A stretch of 64,000 nt of DNA from Bradyrhizobium betae (GCF_004123905.1 NZ_MZXW01000050.1:62001-126000), one strand, 5' to 3'. Positions 8,970-17,493 are shown, counted from the first letter of the stretch. Numbers and translations are program-made. The notes: generated by a model not told the origin, from the letters alone.

Positions 8970-9440
8970 ATGACCGATGAGCGCTACTGGGACGATGCCA
9001 AGGTCGGTGACGAATGCGTCACCCCCGCAGTGACGGTCACCGAAGCGATGGTGAATGCCTATGCCGAACTGACGGGTGATTTCACGCCGGTTCACCTCGA
9101 CGAGGAATACGCCAAGACCACACCCTTCGGCACGCGCGTCGCGCACGGGCTGTTTGGTCTGTCGCTGGCCGACGGTTTGAAGACCCGTGCCGACTACCGC
9201 TTTCTCCCGGGTATGTCGCTGGGCTGGACGTGGGATTTCAAGCTGCCGATCAAGCTCGGCGACACTGTGCATGTGAAGTTTCGCGTCGGCTCCATGCGCA
9301 CTACCAAGCGCAATGGGTGGGGCATCGTGGTGCTGCCCTCAGAGCTGATCAATCAGCACGGCGAAGTGGTGCAGCTAGGTGAGCATCGACTGATGATTCC
9401 GATGCGCCCGAAGGCCAACGCCGCAGGAGAGCAGGCATGA
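8970..9440 (+). CDS. MaoC-like (R)-hydratase/dehydratase, hotdog fold
   Basis: 156 residues from ATG 8970, chosen because GAGGAAG lies just upstream and a longer in-frame reading from 8889 would run inside the VOC gene. The hydratase motif is present: TGDFTPVHLDEEYAKTTPFG followed by RVAHGLFGLSL, with the Asp and His of the D-x(4)-H catalytic pair. Proteins of this type hydrate enoyl-CoA or dehydrate 3-hydroxyacyl-CoA. The adjacent CoA-transferase overlaps by 4 bp, supporting a CoA-thioester step in the pathway. Confidence 0.88.
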   Translation: MTDERYWDDAKVGDECVTPAVTVTEAMVNAYAELTGDFTPVHLDEEYAKTTPFGTRVAHGLFGLSLADGLKTRADYRFLPGMSLGWTWDFKLPIKLGDTVHVKFRVGSMRTTKRNGWGIVVLPSELINQHGEVVQLGEHRLMIPMRPKANAAGEQA

Positions 9441-10663
9441 CCGCGCAAGATCTGCCGCTTAAAGGCATTCGGGTCATTGACTACAGCCATTTCCTGGCAG
9501 GCCCGTTCATGGGACGTTGCCTCGCCGCGATGGGCGCGGAAGTCATCAAGGTAGAGCGTCCGAAGCAAGGCGATGCGGGCCGGGCCCACGGCTATTTCAA
9601 GGACGGACAATCCGGCTACTTCCTGCAGCAGAACATGGGAAAGCAGGGATTGTGCATCGACCTGCGCGACACGCGTGGTCTCGACCTGATCATGAAGCTG
9701 GTCGACACAGCCGACGTCTTCATCGAGAACTACCGCCCCGGCGCACTCGAGCGCCTCGGGCTCGGTTACCAGGCCGTGTCGGCGCGCAATCCCAGACTGA
9801 TCTACTGCTCGGTCTCCGCCTATGGCCACACCGGCCCCTATGCCGACCGTCCGGGCTTCGGCCTGATCGCGGAGGCGATGTCTGGCGCCCTGGCGCAACT
9901 TGGCTCCCCCGGTGAAGCGCCGCCGCTGCTGCGGATGCCACTGGCCGACATGTATACCGGCATTCATGGTGTGGCTGCCATCAATGCCGCGCTGGTCGGC
10001 CGCGCGTCGTCCGGGCGTGGCCAGCATATCGATCTGGCGCTGTACGACTGCATGGTCTCGATGCACGACTATGCGGTCCAGCGCTACTTCCTCTCCGGGG
10101 GTAACGACCTTCCGAAACAGACCGGCAGCGGCCAGCCGGACTCGACCGTCTACGGAGTGTTTCCGGCCAAGGACGGTAATCTTGTCATCGCTGCGCAAGT
10201 CGATGATGCGTGGCGACGGTTGGCGACACTGATTGGGGGAAGCAGATTGTCATCCGACGAACGCTTCACCACGCCTGCCGCGCGGAACGCCCATTATGCC
10301 GAAGCGATGGATATTGTGCGCAACTGGACGCTGTCGCAGCCGTCTCGGGATGCTTGTCTCGCCGCACTGGAGGAGGCGGGTGTTCCGTCCGCTCCCGTGC
10401 AGACCATCGAGGAGGTCGTGAACGATCCGCAGATCCAAGCGCGTGGCATGCTGGTCGAGCAGGAGCATCCTGTGCTCGGCAAGGTGACGTTGCCGAACCT
10501 GCCGTTCCGGTTCTCCGATTGCGACACCACGGTGCGCGCTCCGGCCCCTCTGCTCGGCCAGGACAATCGCCGCATTGCCGTCTCGCTGGGACTGTCGGCC
10601 GAAACCATCGATGCGATGGTGCGCGACGGCGTGCTGTACAACGAAGCCGCAGTGCAGGAGTGA
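9437..10663 (+). CDS. CaiB/BaiF-family (class III) CoA-transferase
   Basis: A 408-residue class III CoA-transferase. The N-terminus has GIRVIDYSHFLAGPFMGR and AAMGAEVIKVERP, then ENYRPGALERLGLGY and the catalytic Asp in MPLADMYTG. The C-terminal GMLVEQEHPVLGKV segment is also typical. Such enzymes move CoA between a donor thioester and a free carboxylate. Start overlaps the MaoC stop (ATGA). With MaoC it suggests that the substrate is activated as a CoA ester before hydration or dehydration. Donor and acceptor are unknown. Confidence 0.92.
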   Translation: MTAQDLPLKGIRVIDYSHFLAGPFMGRCLAAMGAEVIKVERPKQGDAGRAHGYFKDGQSGYFLQQNMGKQGLCIDLRDTRGLDLIMKLVDTADVFIENYRPGALERLGLGYQAVSARNPRLIYCSVSAYGHTGPYADRPGFGLIAEAMSGALAQLGSPGEAPPLLRMPLADMYTGIHGVAAINAALVGRASSGRGQHIDLALYDCMVSMHDYAVQRYFLSGGNDLPKQTGSGQPDSTVYGVFPAKDGNLVIAAQVDDAWRRLATLIGGSRLSSDERFTTPAARNAHYAEAMDIVRNWTLSQPSRDACLAALEEAGVPSAPVQTIEEVVNDPQIQARGMLVEQEHPVLGKVTLPNLPFRFSDCDTTVRAPAPLLGQDNRRIAVSLGLSAETIDAMVRDGVLYNEAAVQE

Positions 10664-10666
10664 GCC

Positions 10667-11494
10667 ATGAGCGATCGTTATGCAGTGATTGGCAATCCGA
10701 TCGGCTTCAGCAAATCACCCCTTATCCATAGCACTTTCGCCAGAATGACCGGACAAGACCTTGTCTATGAGGCGATCGAGGGACCCCTCAATGGTTTCAA
10801 CGAGCGGGTTGATCAATTCCGGACAGAGGGGGCCAAGGGGCTGAACATCACCGCCCCGTTCAAGCTCGATGCTTTCGCCTACGCAACCGAGCTTTCAGAC
10901 AGCGCCAGACGCGCAGGCGCCGCAAACTGCCTGAAGTTCGACGGTGATCGGATCGTTGCCGAGAATTTCGATGGTGTCGGCCTCGTGCGCGATATCACGG
11001 TCAATCTCGGCGTCAAAGTGGCCGGCCGGCGCGTCCTGATGCTCGGCGCTGGAGGAGCAGCGCGTGGCGCGCTGCTGCCGTTCCTGCGCGAGGAGCCGTC
11101 CGAACTGGTGCTCGTCAACCGAACGCTGTCGAAAGCGATGGCATTGGCCGAAGAGTTTGCCGGTTGTGGTCCCCTGATTGTCAGCGGCTATGCTGAACTG
11201 GCCGACCTTGCCGAGGGTTATGACGTCGTGGTCAACGCGACGTCGGCCAGCCTGCGCGGTGAAATGCCGCCGCTTCCAGGCAATGTCTTCCGCGGTGCGG
11301 AACTGGCGTACGAACTTGCCTACGGCAAAGGATTGACTCCGTTTCTGCAAGCGGCCCGCGCCGAAGGCGTAGCCAAGCTGGCCGACGGCGTCGGGATGCT
11401 GGTCGAGCAGGCGGCGGAAGCTTTTTCCTGGTGGCGTGGTGTTCGACCGGGCACGGCTCAGGTCATCGCCGAACTCACCGTCCCATTGAGCTGA
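10667..11494 (+). CDS. Shikimate dehydrogenase-family protein (AroE paralogue 1)
   Basis: 275 residues. Substrate-site motifs are GNPIGFSKSPLIH and NITAPFK (catalytic Lys); the cofactor motif is GAGGAARG, followed by VNRTLSKA, the NADP-type NRT motif of AroE. The usual NTDGxG is here NFDGVG: the catalytic Asp is kept but Thr is replaced by Phe beside the substrate, hinting at an altered ligand. A second, different homologue follows after 6 bp. Placement in a transport/catabolic operon argues for quinate- or shikimate-like breakdown rather than the biosynthetic step. Confidence 0.88.
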   Translation: MSDRYAVIGNPIGFSKSPLIHSTFARMTGQDLVYEAIEGPLNGFNERVDQFRTEGAKGLNITAPFKLDAFAYATELSDSARRAGAANCLKFDGDRIVAENFDGVGLVRDITVNLGVKVAGRRVLMLGAGGAARGALLPFLREEPSELVLVNRTLSKAMALAEEFAGCGPLIVSGYAELADLAEGYDVVVNATSASLRGEMPPLPGNVFRGAELAYELAYGKGLTPFLQAARAEGVAKLADGVGMLVEQAAEAFSWWRGVRPGTAQVIAELTVPLS

Positions 11495-11500
11495 CCGGCG

Positions 11501-12364
11501 ATGCCAAGCATGTATCCGAAGCCCAGCTTTCTCGTCGGCTTGATCGGCAACGGCATTGCTGCGTCCCGCACCCCGCCCATGCACGAAGCGGCCGCTGACG
11601 CCGCTGGCATCCGCTATCTCTACAAGAAGATCGATCTGGCGGAGTTGAAGCTCGGCGTGGAGACATTGCCGGAACTGCTCACGGCAGCAAGGTGGATGGG
11701 CTTTGACGGTTTGAACGTGACCCATCCGTGCAAGCAAGCGATCCTTCCCCTGTTGGACGAGCTTTCGCCTGACGCGGAGGCGCTTGGCGCCGTGAACACC
11801 GTCGTCGTCAGGAATGGTCGGATGACCGGCCACAACACCGACTGGTTCGGCTTCGCCGAGAACTTTCGCCGCAACATGCGAGGTGCACCACTCAATCGCG
11901 TCGTCCAATTCGGCGCGGGCGGCGCAGGCTCGGCTGTCGCTTTCGCACTCATGAAGCTTGGCGTGCAGGAACTGACGATCATAGACGTCGACCAGGCCAA
12001 GGCGCAGAGTGTGGTCGACGGTTTGTCTCCCCGATTTGTAGAGGCGCGTTTGAGGGCCGGCCACGATGTTGCAGCCGCCGTCGCCGCCGCGGACGGAATC
12101 GTGAACGCGACGCCGATCGGCATGGACAAATATCCAGGCACGCCGCTGCCGACGGCCCTGCTGCGTCCTGATCTGTGGGTCGCTGAGATCGTCTACTTCC
12201 CGCTTGAAACCGCCCTGCTGCGCGCGGCGCGTGCCCTCGGCTGCCGCACCGTCGATGGTGGTGGCATGGCGATCTTCCAGGGCACCGAAGCATTTCGCCT
12301 GTTCACGGGCATCTCACCTGATCCAGACGCCTTCCTCGCCACTTTTGCATCCCTGGGAGGGTGA
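11501..12364 (+). CDS. Quinate/shikimate dehydrogenase-like protein (AroE paralogue 2)
   Basis: 287 residues (ATG 11501; ATG 11510 is an alternative). It carries the variant motif IAASRTPPMHE instead of SxSP, NVTHPCKQ with the catalytic Lys, GHNTDWFGF with the Asp, and the Rossmann motif GAGGAGSAV followed by a DVD acidic pair, which suggests NAD rather than NADP. This combination resembles NAD-dependent quinate/shikimate dehydrogenases of the QsuD type more than AroE. It probably oxidises a hydroaromatic substrate. Two such enzymes side by side suggest sequential or stereospecific oxidations. Confidence 0.88.
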   Translation: MPSMYPKPSFLVGLIGNGIAASRTPPMHEAAADAAGIRYLYKKIDLAELKLGVETLPELLTAARWMGFDGLNVTHPCKQAILPLLDELSPDAEALGAVNTVVVRNGRMTGHNTDWFGFAENFRRNMRGAPLNRVVQFGAGGAGSAVAFALMKLGVQELTIIDVDQAKAQSVVDGLSPRFVEARLRAGHDVAAAVAAADGIVNATPIGMDKYPGTPLPTALLRPDLWVAEIVYFPLETALLRAARALGCRTVDGGGMAIFQGTEAFRLFTGISPDPDAFLATFASLGG

Positions 12365-12415
12365 CACCGGGCCGATGGGCGAGCGGCACGTACAACGCCC
12401 GAGAGGAAACGCAAG

Positions 12416-13084
12416 ATGGGCTACAAGCTCGATTTCTCGGTGGTTTGGCATGCGATGCCCGCGCTGCTGTGGGGGTGCGTGGGTACATTGAGTCTGGCGC
12501 TTGCCGGCATGACGCTCGCGATGGTGATCGGTGTCGCCGGCGTCGCGGCACGCGATTCGAAGGCGGGCTGGTTGCGGGCCATCGTGATTGGCTTCGTTGA
12601 GATCGTGCGCAACACGCCTTTCCTGGTGCAGATTTTCTTTCTGTTCTTCGCCCTGCCGCTCATCGGCTTGAAGCTCAATCCGACCGCCACTGCCATTATC
12701 GCACTTGGGCTCAATGGCGGCGCCTACGCCATCGAGATCATCCGCGGCGGCGTCCAGTCTGTTCATAAAGGACAGGTGGAGGCCGGCTACGCGCTCGGAC
12801 TGCACAAAGGGCAGGTTTTCCGGTTCATTGTGCTCAAGCCCGCGCTTCGCGCGATCTATCCCTCTCTCACGGGTCAGTTCATCATGCTGACGCTGACCTC
12901 GTCGATCTGTTCGGCTGTATCGGCCTACGAACTGACATCGGTTGCGCAGCGCATCGAAAGCGACACCTTCCGCAGCTTCGAGGTCTATTTCTCCGTCACC
13001 TTCCTCTACCTCGCGATCTCCTGGCTGTTGATGCTGGGCTTTGCGGTCATCTCTCACCGCTTTTTCTCTTATCCGACACGCTGA
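12416..13084 (+). CDS. Polar amino acid-type ABC transporter permease 1 (HisM/GlnP family)
   Basis: A 222-residue permease. After a short N-terminus and first membrane segment comes VEIVRNTPFLVQIFFLFFALP, the family signature, and the EAA-like ATPase-contact loop GGVQSVHKGQVEAGYALGLHKGQ. GAGAGGAAA at about 12400 is a good ribosome-binding site before ATG 12416. It sits between the AroE-like genes and the other importer parts, so the transporter likely takes up the pathway substrate, which would be a carboxylate rather than necessarily an amino acid. Confidence 0.92.
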   Translation: MGYKLDFSVVWHAMPALLWGCVGTLSLALAGMTLAMVIGVAGVAARDSKAGWLRAIVIGFVEIVRNTPFLVQIFFLFFALPLIGLKLNPTATAIIALGLNGGAYAIEIIRGGVQSVHKGQVEAGYALGLHKGQVFRFIVLKPALRAIYPSLTGQFIMLTLTSSICSAVSAYELTSVAQRIESDTFRSFEVYFSVTFLYLAISWLLMLGFAVISHRFFSYPTR

Positions 13085-13094
13085 GGGGGAGATC

Positions 13095-13751
13095 ATGGTC
13101 CCGCATTTTGGCCTTCCGGAGTTCGGCTTCCTGCTGCGTGGCCTGCAATGGACGGTGCTGCTTACGCTGGTCGCATTCGCAGGTGGCTGCACGGCGGGGC
13201 TCGCTATCGCATTGCTGCGCACCTGTGGCCACAAGAGAGTGGAATGGATCACGCGCATATACATCGGGATATTCCAGGGCACTCCGCTGCTGCTACAGCT
13301 TTTCGTCGTGTACTACGGATTGGCGCTAACCGGGTTGAAGCTGGACGCGTTCGTCGCGGTGGCGATCGGTTTCACCGTGAATGCATCCGCCTTTCTCGGC
13401 GAGATCTGGCGCGGAGCGATACAGGCTGTGCCGCGCGGTCAGACCGAGGCGGCGATGGCGCTTGGATTGCACTATTCGTCCCGCATGCGCGACATCGTGA
13501 TGCCGCAGGCAATCCGCATCTCGCTGCCGGCGACCATCGGCTATCTCGTGCAGCTCATCAAGGGCACCTCGCTCGCCGCCATCGTGGGCTTCATCGAACT
13601 CGCCCGCGCCGGTCAAATCGTATCGAACCAGACCTTCCAGCCGTTGCTCGTCTTCGGCGTGGTCGGCGCAATGTACTTCGTCCTCTGCTGGCCACTCTCA
13701 TGGTGGGGCAGTCGGATGGAGGCCAGGCTTGCCCTGGCCAATCAAAGGTAG
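13095..13751 (+). CDS. Polar amino acid-type ABC transporter permease 2 (HisQ/GlnP family)
   Basis: 218 residues from ATG 13095, chosen for the GAGGGGGA ribosome-binding site just upstream; an in-frame start at 13041 would overlap the first permease by 44 bp. Signature region IYIGIFQGTPLLLQLFVVYYG, and the EAA-like loop GAIQAVPRGQTEAAMALGL. The last membrane helix ends in a short WWGSRMEARLALANQR tail. It pairs with the preceding permease in the membrane. Confidence 0.92.
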   Translation: MVPHFGLPEFGFLLRGLQWTVLLTLVAFAGGCTAGLAIALLRTCGHKRVEWITRIYIGIFQGTPLLLQLFVVYYGLALTGLKLDAFVAVAIGFTVNASAFLGEIWRGAIQAVPRGQTEAAMALGLHYSSRMRDIVMPQAIRISLPATIGYLVQLIKGTSLAAIVGFIELARAGQIVSNQTFQPLLVFGVVGAMYFVLCWPLSWWGSRMEARLALANQR

Positions 13752-13801
13752 GAACGGCGCACCTGCTCAAAACATACAGCCATCATCAGGAGGAGATATC
13801 C

Positions 13802-14629
13802 ATGTTGTTTTCACTCAATCGTCGCCAGCTCGGCATTGCCGTGCTGACGCTGGGTGCCATCGCTGTTGCAGGCGAATCGCAGGCGGGGACTCTGGAAGAC
13901 GTGAAGAAGAAGGGCGTCGTCGTCATCGGCATTCAGGGCGATAATCCGCCTTGGGGCTATGTCGATAGTTCAGGAAAGCAGGACGGCATCGATGCCGACA
14001 TGGGGCGCGCCTTCGCTGAATATCTCGGCGTCAAGGCCGAGTTCGTCCCGCTGGCGGTGGCCAATCGTATTCCGGCGCTGACCACAGGCCGCGTCGACAT
14101 TCTGTTCGCAACCATGGCCATGCTGCCTGAGCGCGCAAAGGCGGTGCAGTACTCCAAGCCGTATGTTGCCAACGAGATTACGCTTGTCGCTGCCCAGGCA
14201 ACGCCGATCAACAGCAATGCCGACATGGGCAAGTACGTTATTGGCGTTCCGAGGTCCTCCACGCAGGATACTCAGGTTACCAATAACGCCCCGTCCGGGA
14301 CCGAGATCCGCAGATTCGACGATGACGCGGCCACGATCCAGGCGCTGCTCTCCGGTCAGGTGCAGGCCGTCGGCGCAAACAGCTTCTACTCGCAGCGTCT
14401 GAACGCTGCAAAGCCGGAACTTGGGTTCGAGCCCAAGCTTCACTTCACAGCTCTGTACAACGGCGCATGCACGCGCCTGGGAGAGAAGGAGTGGAACGAG
14501 ACGGCCAACAAGTTCATCGACGAGATCAAGTCTAACGGCAAATTGGCCGGCTTCTACGCCAAGTGGATGAAGGCGCCCATGCCGACCTTTCCCGACTCGG
14601 TTCCCGGCGTTCCGTTCACAGTTCAATAA
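13802..14629 (+). CDS. ABC transporter substrate-binding protein, family 3
   Basis: 275 residues from ATG 13802, preceded by a strong AGGAGG at 13788-13793. N-terminal Sec signal peptide, likely cleaved near SQAG (residue 27). The mature part has family-3 features: VVVIGIQGDNPPWGYVDSSG, DGIDADMGRAFAEYLG, and LPERAKAVQYSKPYV. It delivers ligand to the two permeases just upstream. The strong ribosome-binding site and the hairpin right after the stop both fit the usual excess production of binding proteins. Confidence 0.93.
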   Translation: MLFSLNRRQLGIAVLTLGAIAVAGESQAGTLEDVKKKGVVVIGIQGDNPPWGYVDSSGKQDGIDADMGRAFAEYLGVKAEFVPLAVANRIPALTTGRVDILFATMAMLPERAKAVQYSKPYVANEITLVAAQATPINSNADMGKYVIGVPRSSTQDTQVTNNAPSGTEIRRFDDDAATIQALLSGQVQAVGANSFYSQRLNAAKPELGFEPKLHFTALYNGACTRLGEKEWNETANKFIDEIKSNGKLAGFYAKWMKAPMPTFPDSVPGVPFTVQ

Positions 14630-14640
14630 TCACGGCGAGC

Positions 14641-14663
14641 GGCCGACGCGCTGCGCGTCGGCC
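14641..14663 (+). terminator. Perfect intergenic hairpin between binding protein and ATPase genes
   Basis: GGCCGACGCG-CTG-CGCGTCGGCC is a perfect 10-bp GC-rich stem with a 3-nt loop, starting 12 bp after the binding-protein stop. No T-run follows, and the ATPase continues in the same direction. It is best read as an mRNA-stabilising or partial-termination hairpin that sets the ratio of binding protein to ATPase. Confidence 0.65.
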
Positions 14664-14689
14664 GTCGTCCGATAGTGGAGGCCGAATCC

Positions 14690-15436
14690 ATGCAGGATCA
14701 TATCCTGATCGAAATGATGGGTGTGCAGAAGTGGTACGGCGGGTACCAAGCTCTCCGCAACGTCGATCTCACCGTGCGCAAGGGCGAAAAGATCGTGCTC
14801 TGCGGTCCGTCCGGCTCAGGCAAGTCGACGTTGATCCGCTGTATCAACCGCCTGGAGGCGATCCAGCAGGGCAGTATCGTGGTGAACGGTCATCGGCTGG
14901 ACGACAGCATCAAGGCAATCGACGTCGTACGCCAGGACGTCGGCATGGTCTTTCAGAGCTTCAACCTTTTTCCGCATATGACGGTCTTGCAGAACTGTAC
15001 GCTCGCACCCATTCGCGCGCGCCGCATCAGCAAGACCGAAGCGGAAGCGACCGCGCGAAAATACCTCGAGCGTGTCCGCATCGGTGACCAGGCCGAGAAG
15101 TATCCGGCTCAGCTTTCCGGCGGCCAGCAACAGCGTGTCGCGATTGCGCGTGCGCTCTGCATGCAGCCCAAGGTGATGCTGTTTGATGAACCGACGTCAG
15201 CGCTCGATCCCGAAATGGTCAAGGAGGTGCTTGATACGATGATAGGCCTCGCCAACGACGGCATGACCATGATTTGCGTCACCCACGAGATGGGTTTTGC
15301 TCGCCAGGTTGCCGATCGTGTGATCTTCATGGCGGAAGGCCAGATCATCGAAGAAGGCGCGCCCGACGCTTTCTTCCGTAATCCACAGCACGCCCGCACC
15401 AGGCAGTTCCTTGGCGAGATCCTCGCCCATCACTGA
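14690..15436 (+). CDS. Polar amino acid-type ABC transporter ATP-binding protein (GlnQ/HisP family)
   Basis: 248 residues from ATG 14690; GTGGAGG a few bases upstream serves as ribosome-binding site, and the in-frame GTG at 14675 is probably part of it. Walker A GPSGSGKST, Q-loop VFQSFNLFPHMTVLQN, signature LSGGQQQRV, Walker B VMLFDEPTSALDPEMV. The VTHEMGFARQVADRVIF segment is typical of the family. It completes the importer encoded from 12416. It could also energise the related but ATPase-less importer at 20426-22696. Confidence 0.94.
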   Translation: MQDHILIEMMGVQKWYGGYQALRNVDLTVRKGEKIVLCGPSGSGKSTLIRCINRLEAIQQGSIVVNGHRLDDSIKAIDVVRQDVGMVFQSFNLFPHMTVLQNCTLAPIRARRISKTEAEATARKYLERVRIGDQAEKYPAQLSGGQQQRVAIARALCMQPKVMLFDEPTSALDPEMVKEVLDTMIGLANDGMTMICVTHEMGFARQVADRVIFMAEGQIIEEGAPDAFFRNPQHARTRQFLGEILAHH

Positions 15437-15449
15437 ACGGAGTTCTTTC

Positions 15450-15899
15450 ATGAATCCTCTTGTCTACGTCCTCAACGGACCAAATCTCAATTTGCTTGGC
15501 AAGCGCCAGCCCCACATCTATGGTTACGAGACGCTAGCGGACGTGGAGCGGGATTGCCGCGCGCTGGCCGGGGAGCTCGCACTGGAGATGCGCTTTCACC
15601 AGTCGAACAGGGAATACGAGCTGATCGACTGGATCCATGAGGCGCGCGAGACGGCTGCCGGTATCGTGATGAATCCCGCGGCCTTCACCCACACGTCGGT
15701 CGCCATTCTGGATGCTTTGAACACGTTCGAGGGGACGGTGATCGAGGTGCATATTTCCAACGTGCACAAGCGCGAGGAATTCCGCCACCACTCGTTTGTC
15801 TCCAAACGCGCTGATGGAGTGATCGCAGGCTTCGGCACTCAGGGTTATCTGCTCGGCTTGCGTCGTGTGGCCAAGCTGCTTGATGAGAAGAAGGGATAG
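15450..15899 (+). CDS. aroQ: Type II 3-dehydroquinate dehydratase
   Basis: 149 residues from ATG 15450, the normal size of the dodecameric type II enzyme, which interconverts 3-dehydroquinate and 3-dehydroshikimate. Motifs: NGPNLNLLGKRQPHIYG (catalytic Arg and Tyr), GIVMNPAAFTHTSVAILDAL (active-site His), and EVHISNVHKREEFRHHS. All catalytic residues are present. In this operon it probably works in the catabolic direction, converting dehydroquinate from a quinate-type dehydrogenase into dehydroshikimate. An AGTTCT region rather than a strong Shine-Dalgarno precedes the start. Confidence 0.93.
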   Translation: MNPLVYVLNGPNLNLLGKRQPHIYGYETLADVERDCRALAGELALEMRFHQSNREYELIDWIHEARETAAGIVMNPAAFTHTSVAILDALNTFEGTVIEVHISNVHKREEFRHHSFVSKRADGVIAGFGTQGYLLGLRRVAKLLDEKKG

Positions 15900-15905
15900 T
15901 AGCGC

Positions 15906-16940
15906 ATGAGTGCACCCGTCCGCCTGTCGGTGATGGGAGCGGGCCTCATCGGCAAGCGACACATCGAACATATTCTCGCGCGGCCGGAGACGATACTGTC
16001 GTCGATCGTCGATCCGATGCCAGCGGCGCGAGAGTTGGCAGTGTCGCTGAAAGTGGACTGGTTTCCGTCGTTTCAGGGCATGCTCTCCGTAAATCGGCCG
16101 GAGGGGGTGGTCGTCGCCACCCCCAATCAGATGCATGTGGCCAACGGCATGGATTGTATCGCTGCGGGCATTCCAGCGCTCATCGAGAAGCCGTTAGCGG
16201 ATGACGTCGTCGCCGCGCAGGCCCTGGTCGAAGCCTCCGAGCGGGCGGGCGTGCCGCTGCTCACCGGCCATCATCGCCGCCACAACCCGATGATCCAGCG
16301 CGCCAAGGCGGAGATCGACAGCGGCCGGCTCGGCCAGATCGTGTCGGTGCATGGCATGTTCTGGCTGATCAAACCGGACGACTATTTCGATGTAGCCTGG
16401 CGTCGCGAAAAAGGGGCGGGGCCTATTTTCCTGAATCTCATCCACGATGTCGACCTGCTGCGGTACCTGTGTGGGGATATCGTGGCGGTACAGGCCGCCC
16501 AATCCAATCGACTGCGTGGAAATACCGTTGAAGAGACAGCGGTGATCATTCTGCACTTCGTCTCCGGTGCGCTGGGAACGGTCAATGTCTCCGACACCAT
16601 CCAGTCGCCTTGGAGTTGGGAATTCACGGCTGGTGAGAACCCGGCGTACAGTCATACGCAGGAGACTTGTTACCAGATCGGCGGCACAAGGGCATCGCTG
16701 TCTGTTCCGCAACTCGATCTTTGGCATCATCCAAGCAAGGCCAGCTGGTGGGCGCCGATAGAGCGCGAGCGGCTGAGGTATGAGAAGGAAGACCCGCTTG
16801 GCCTGCAGATTGCCAATTTCTGTGCGGTTATCCGAGGTGCAGCCGCGCCTGTAGTGAGCGCGCGCGAAGGTCTCAAAACCCTCGAAGTGATAGACGCAAT
16901 CAAGCGCGCAGCGGAAACCGGAGATCTCGTGTCGTTTTGA
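15906..16940 (+). CDS. Gfo/Idh/MocA-family NAD(P)-dependent oxidoreductase
   Basis: 344 residues. N-terminal Rossmann motif GAGLIGKRHIEHI, then ATPNQMHVANGMDCIAAG and the family Lys motif IEKPLADD. The C-terminal half is the alpha/beta domain with GPIFLNLIHDVDLLRYLCGD. Members act on sugars, inositols and related cyclic polyols, so a hydroxylated ring substrate is plausible. It is the last gene of the long operon; its stop lies 5 bp before the tRNA-derived direct repeat, so the element boundary falls exactly at its end. Confidence 0.88.
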   Translation: MSAPVRLSVMGAGLIGKRHIEHILARPETILSSIVDPMPAARELAVSLKVDWFPSFQGMLSVNRPEGVVVATPNQMHVANGMDCIAAGIPALIEKPLADDVVAAQALVEASERAGVPLLTGHHRRHNPMIQRAKAEIDSGRLGQIVSVHGMFWLIKPDDYFDVAWRREKGAGPIFLNLIHDVDLLRYLCGDIVAVQAAQSNRLRGNTVEETAVIILHFVSGALGTVNVSDTIQSPWSWEFTAGENPAYSHTQETCYQIGGTRASLSVPQLDLWHHPSKASWWAPIERERLRYEKEDPLGLQIANFCAVIRGAAAPVVSAREGLKTLEVIDAIKRAAETGDLVSF

Positions 16941-16945
16941 AGCCG

Positions 16946-16981
16946 GCGGGTCCCAGGTTCGAGCCCTGGTGCGCCCACCAA
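16946..16981 (+). repeat. Attachment site: 36-bp tRNA 3'-end repeat, left copy
   Basis: This sequence comprises the variable-loop end, T arm (CCAGGTTCGAGCCCTGG), acceptor 3' strand TGCGCCC, discriminator A and CCA of a tRNA gene, plus one A. It is identical to 35262-35297. Upstream is the stop of a CDS, not the rest of a tRNA, so this is an attachment-site scar. Acceptor, T arm and the flanking anticodon remnant at the right copy suggest tRNA-Lys(CUU), from recall of alphaproteobacterial tRNA-Lys genes. CTTTTCAATA follows at 16992-17001 and again after the right copy. Confidence 0.9.
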
Positions 16982-17351
16982 ATCAAAAGACCTTTTCAAT
17001 AAATTACGGGATTGGTCGCCGAGAATAAAATGGGTCTCGTGCGACGCTTTTTGGTGGTCGGACGCCGCACACCGCGAGATTGCTGCAGCACGTCCTCATT
17101 GAAGGCGTCCTCGCGCAGGCGCAAGGCCGTGGTCGGGTGTTCATCTTCGGCGATGTCGAGCAGCGTGCCGTTTCTCGCAACATTGCGCGTCGAGCGATCC
17201 CTCTCATGGAAGACCTCGCTGCGGTCGGAGTAATTGAGCGGATTGCTGCTTGCGCTGGGAAACATAGTTTGAGGTCCGTGTTGCGAGCGGTACCGGCATC
17301 GCGTGCCGTCACGCGTTGCTTGGGCTGATTTGAAATGCCTTACACTGTGGT
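16982..17351. other. Non-coding stretch at the left end of the island
   Basis: Short overlapping frames on both strands show no family features and no consistent ribosome-binding sites. I see no intact gene here; decayed integrase or other mobile-element sequence is likely but not recognisable. An AAAAGACCTTTT inverted repeat lies at about 16985-16996, right beside the attachment repeat. Confidence 0.4.
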
Positions 17352-17438
17352 CTAGGCGCCGGCGTCCGCGAATGCACGGGCGCACGCGAGCCCTATGCCG
17401 CTGGTTGAGCCGGTTACAACGGCGGTTTTACCTTTCAG
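17352..17438 (-). pseudogene. N-terminal fragment of a short-chain dehydrogenase
   Basis: Read on the minus strand from about 17438, the sequence gives LKGKTAVVTGSTSGIGLACA then RAFADAGA and a TAG stop. This is the beta1-alphaB start of an SDR enzyme with the TGxxxGIG cofactor motif, most like 3-hydroxybutyrate dehydrogenases. Only about 29 residues remain and no ATG is present (a CTG follows GAGAGGGG). Truncated remnant, possibly linked historically to the GntP permease at 25284. Confidence 0.6.
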
Positions 17439-17493
17439 AATTCCCCTCTCGGTTACCTTATCCGTAGCTTGCAAAGACAATCGAAGACTTGCG

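Noticed and set aside
16946..16981. A complete tRNA gene at the left repeat
   Set aside because: Only the T arm, acceptor 3' strand and CCA are present; upstream sequence is the end of a CDS.
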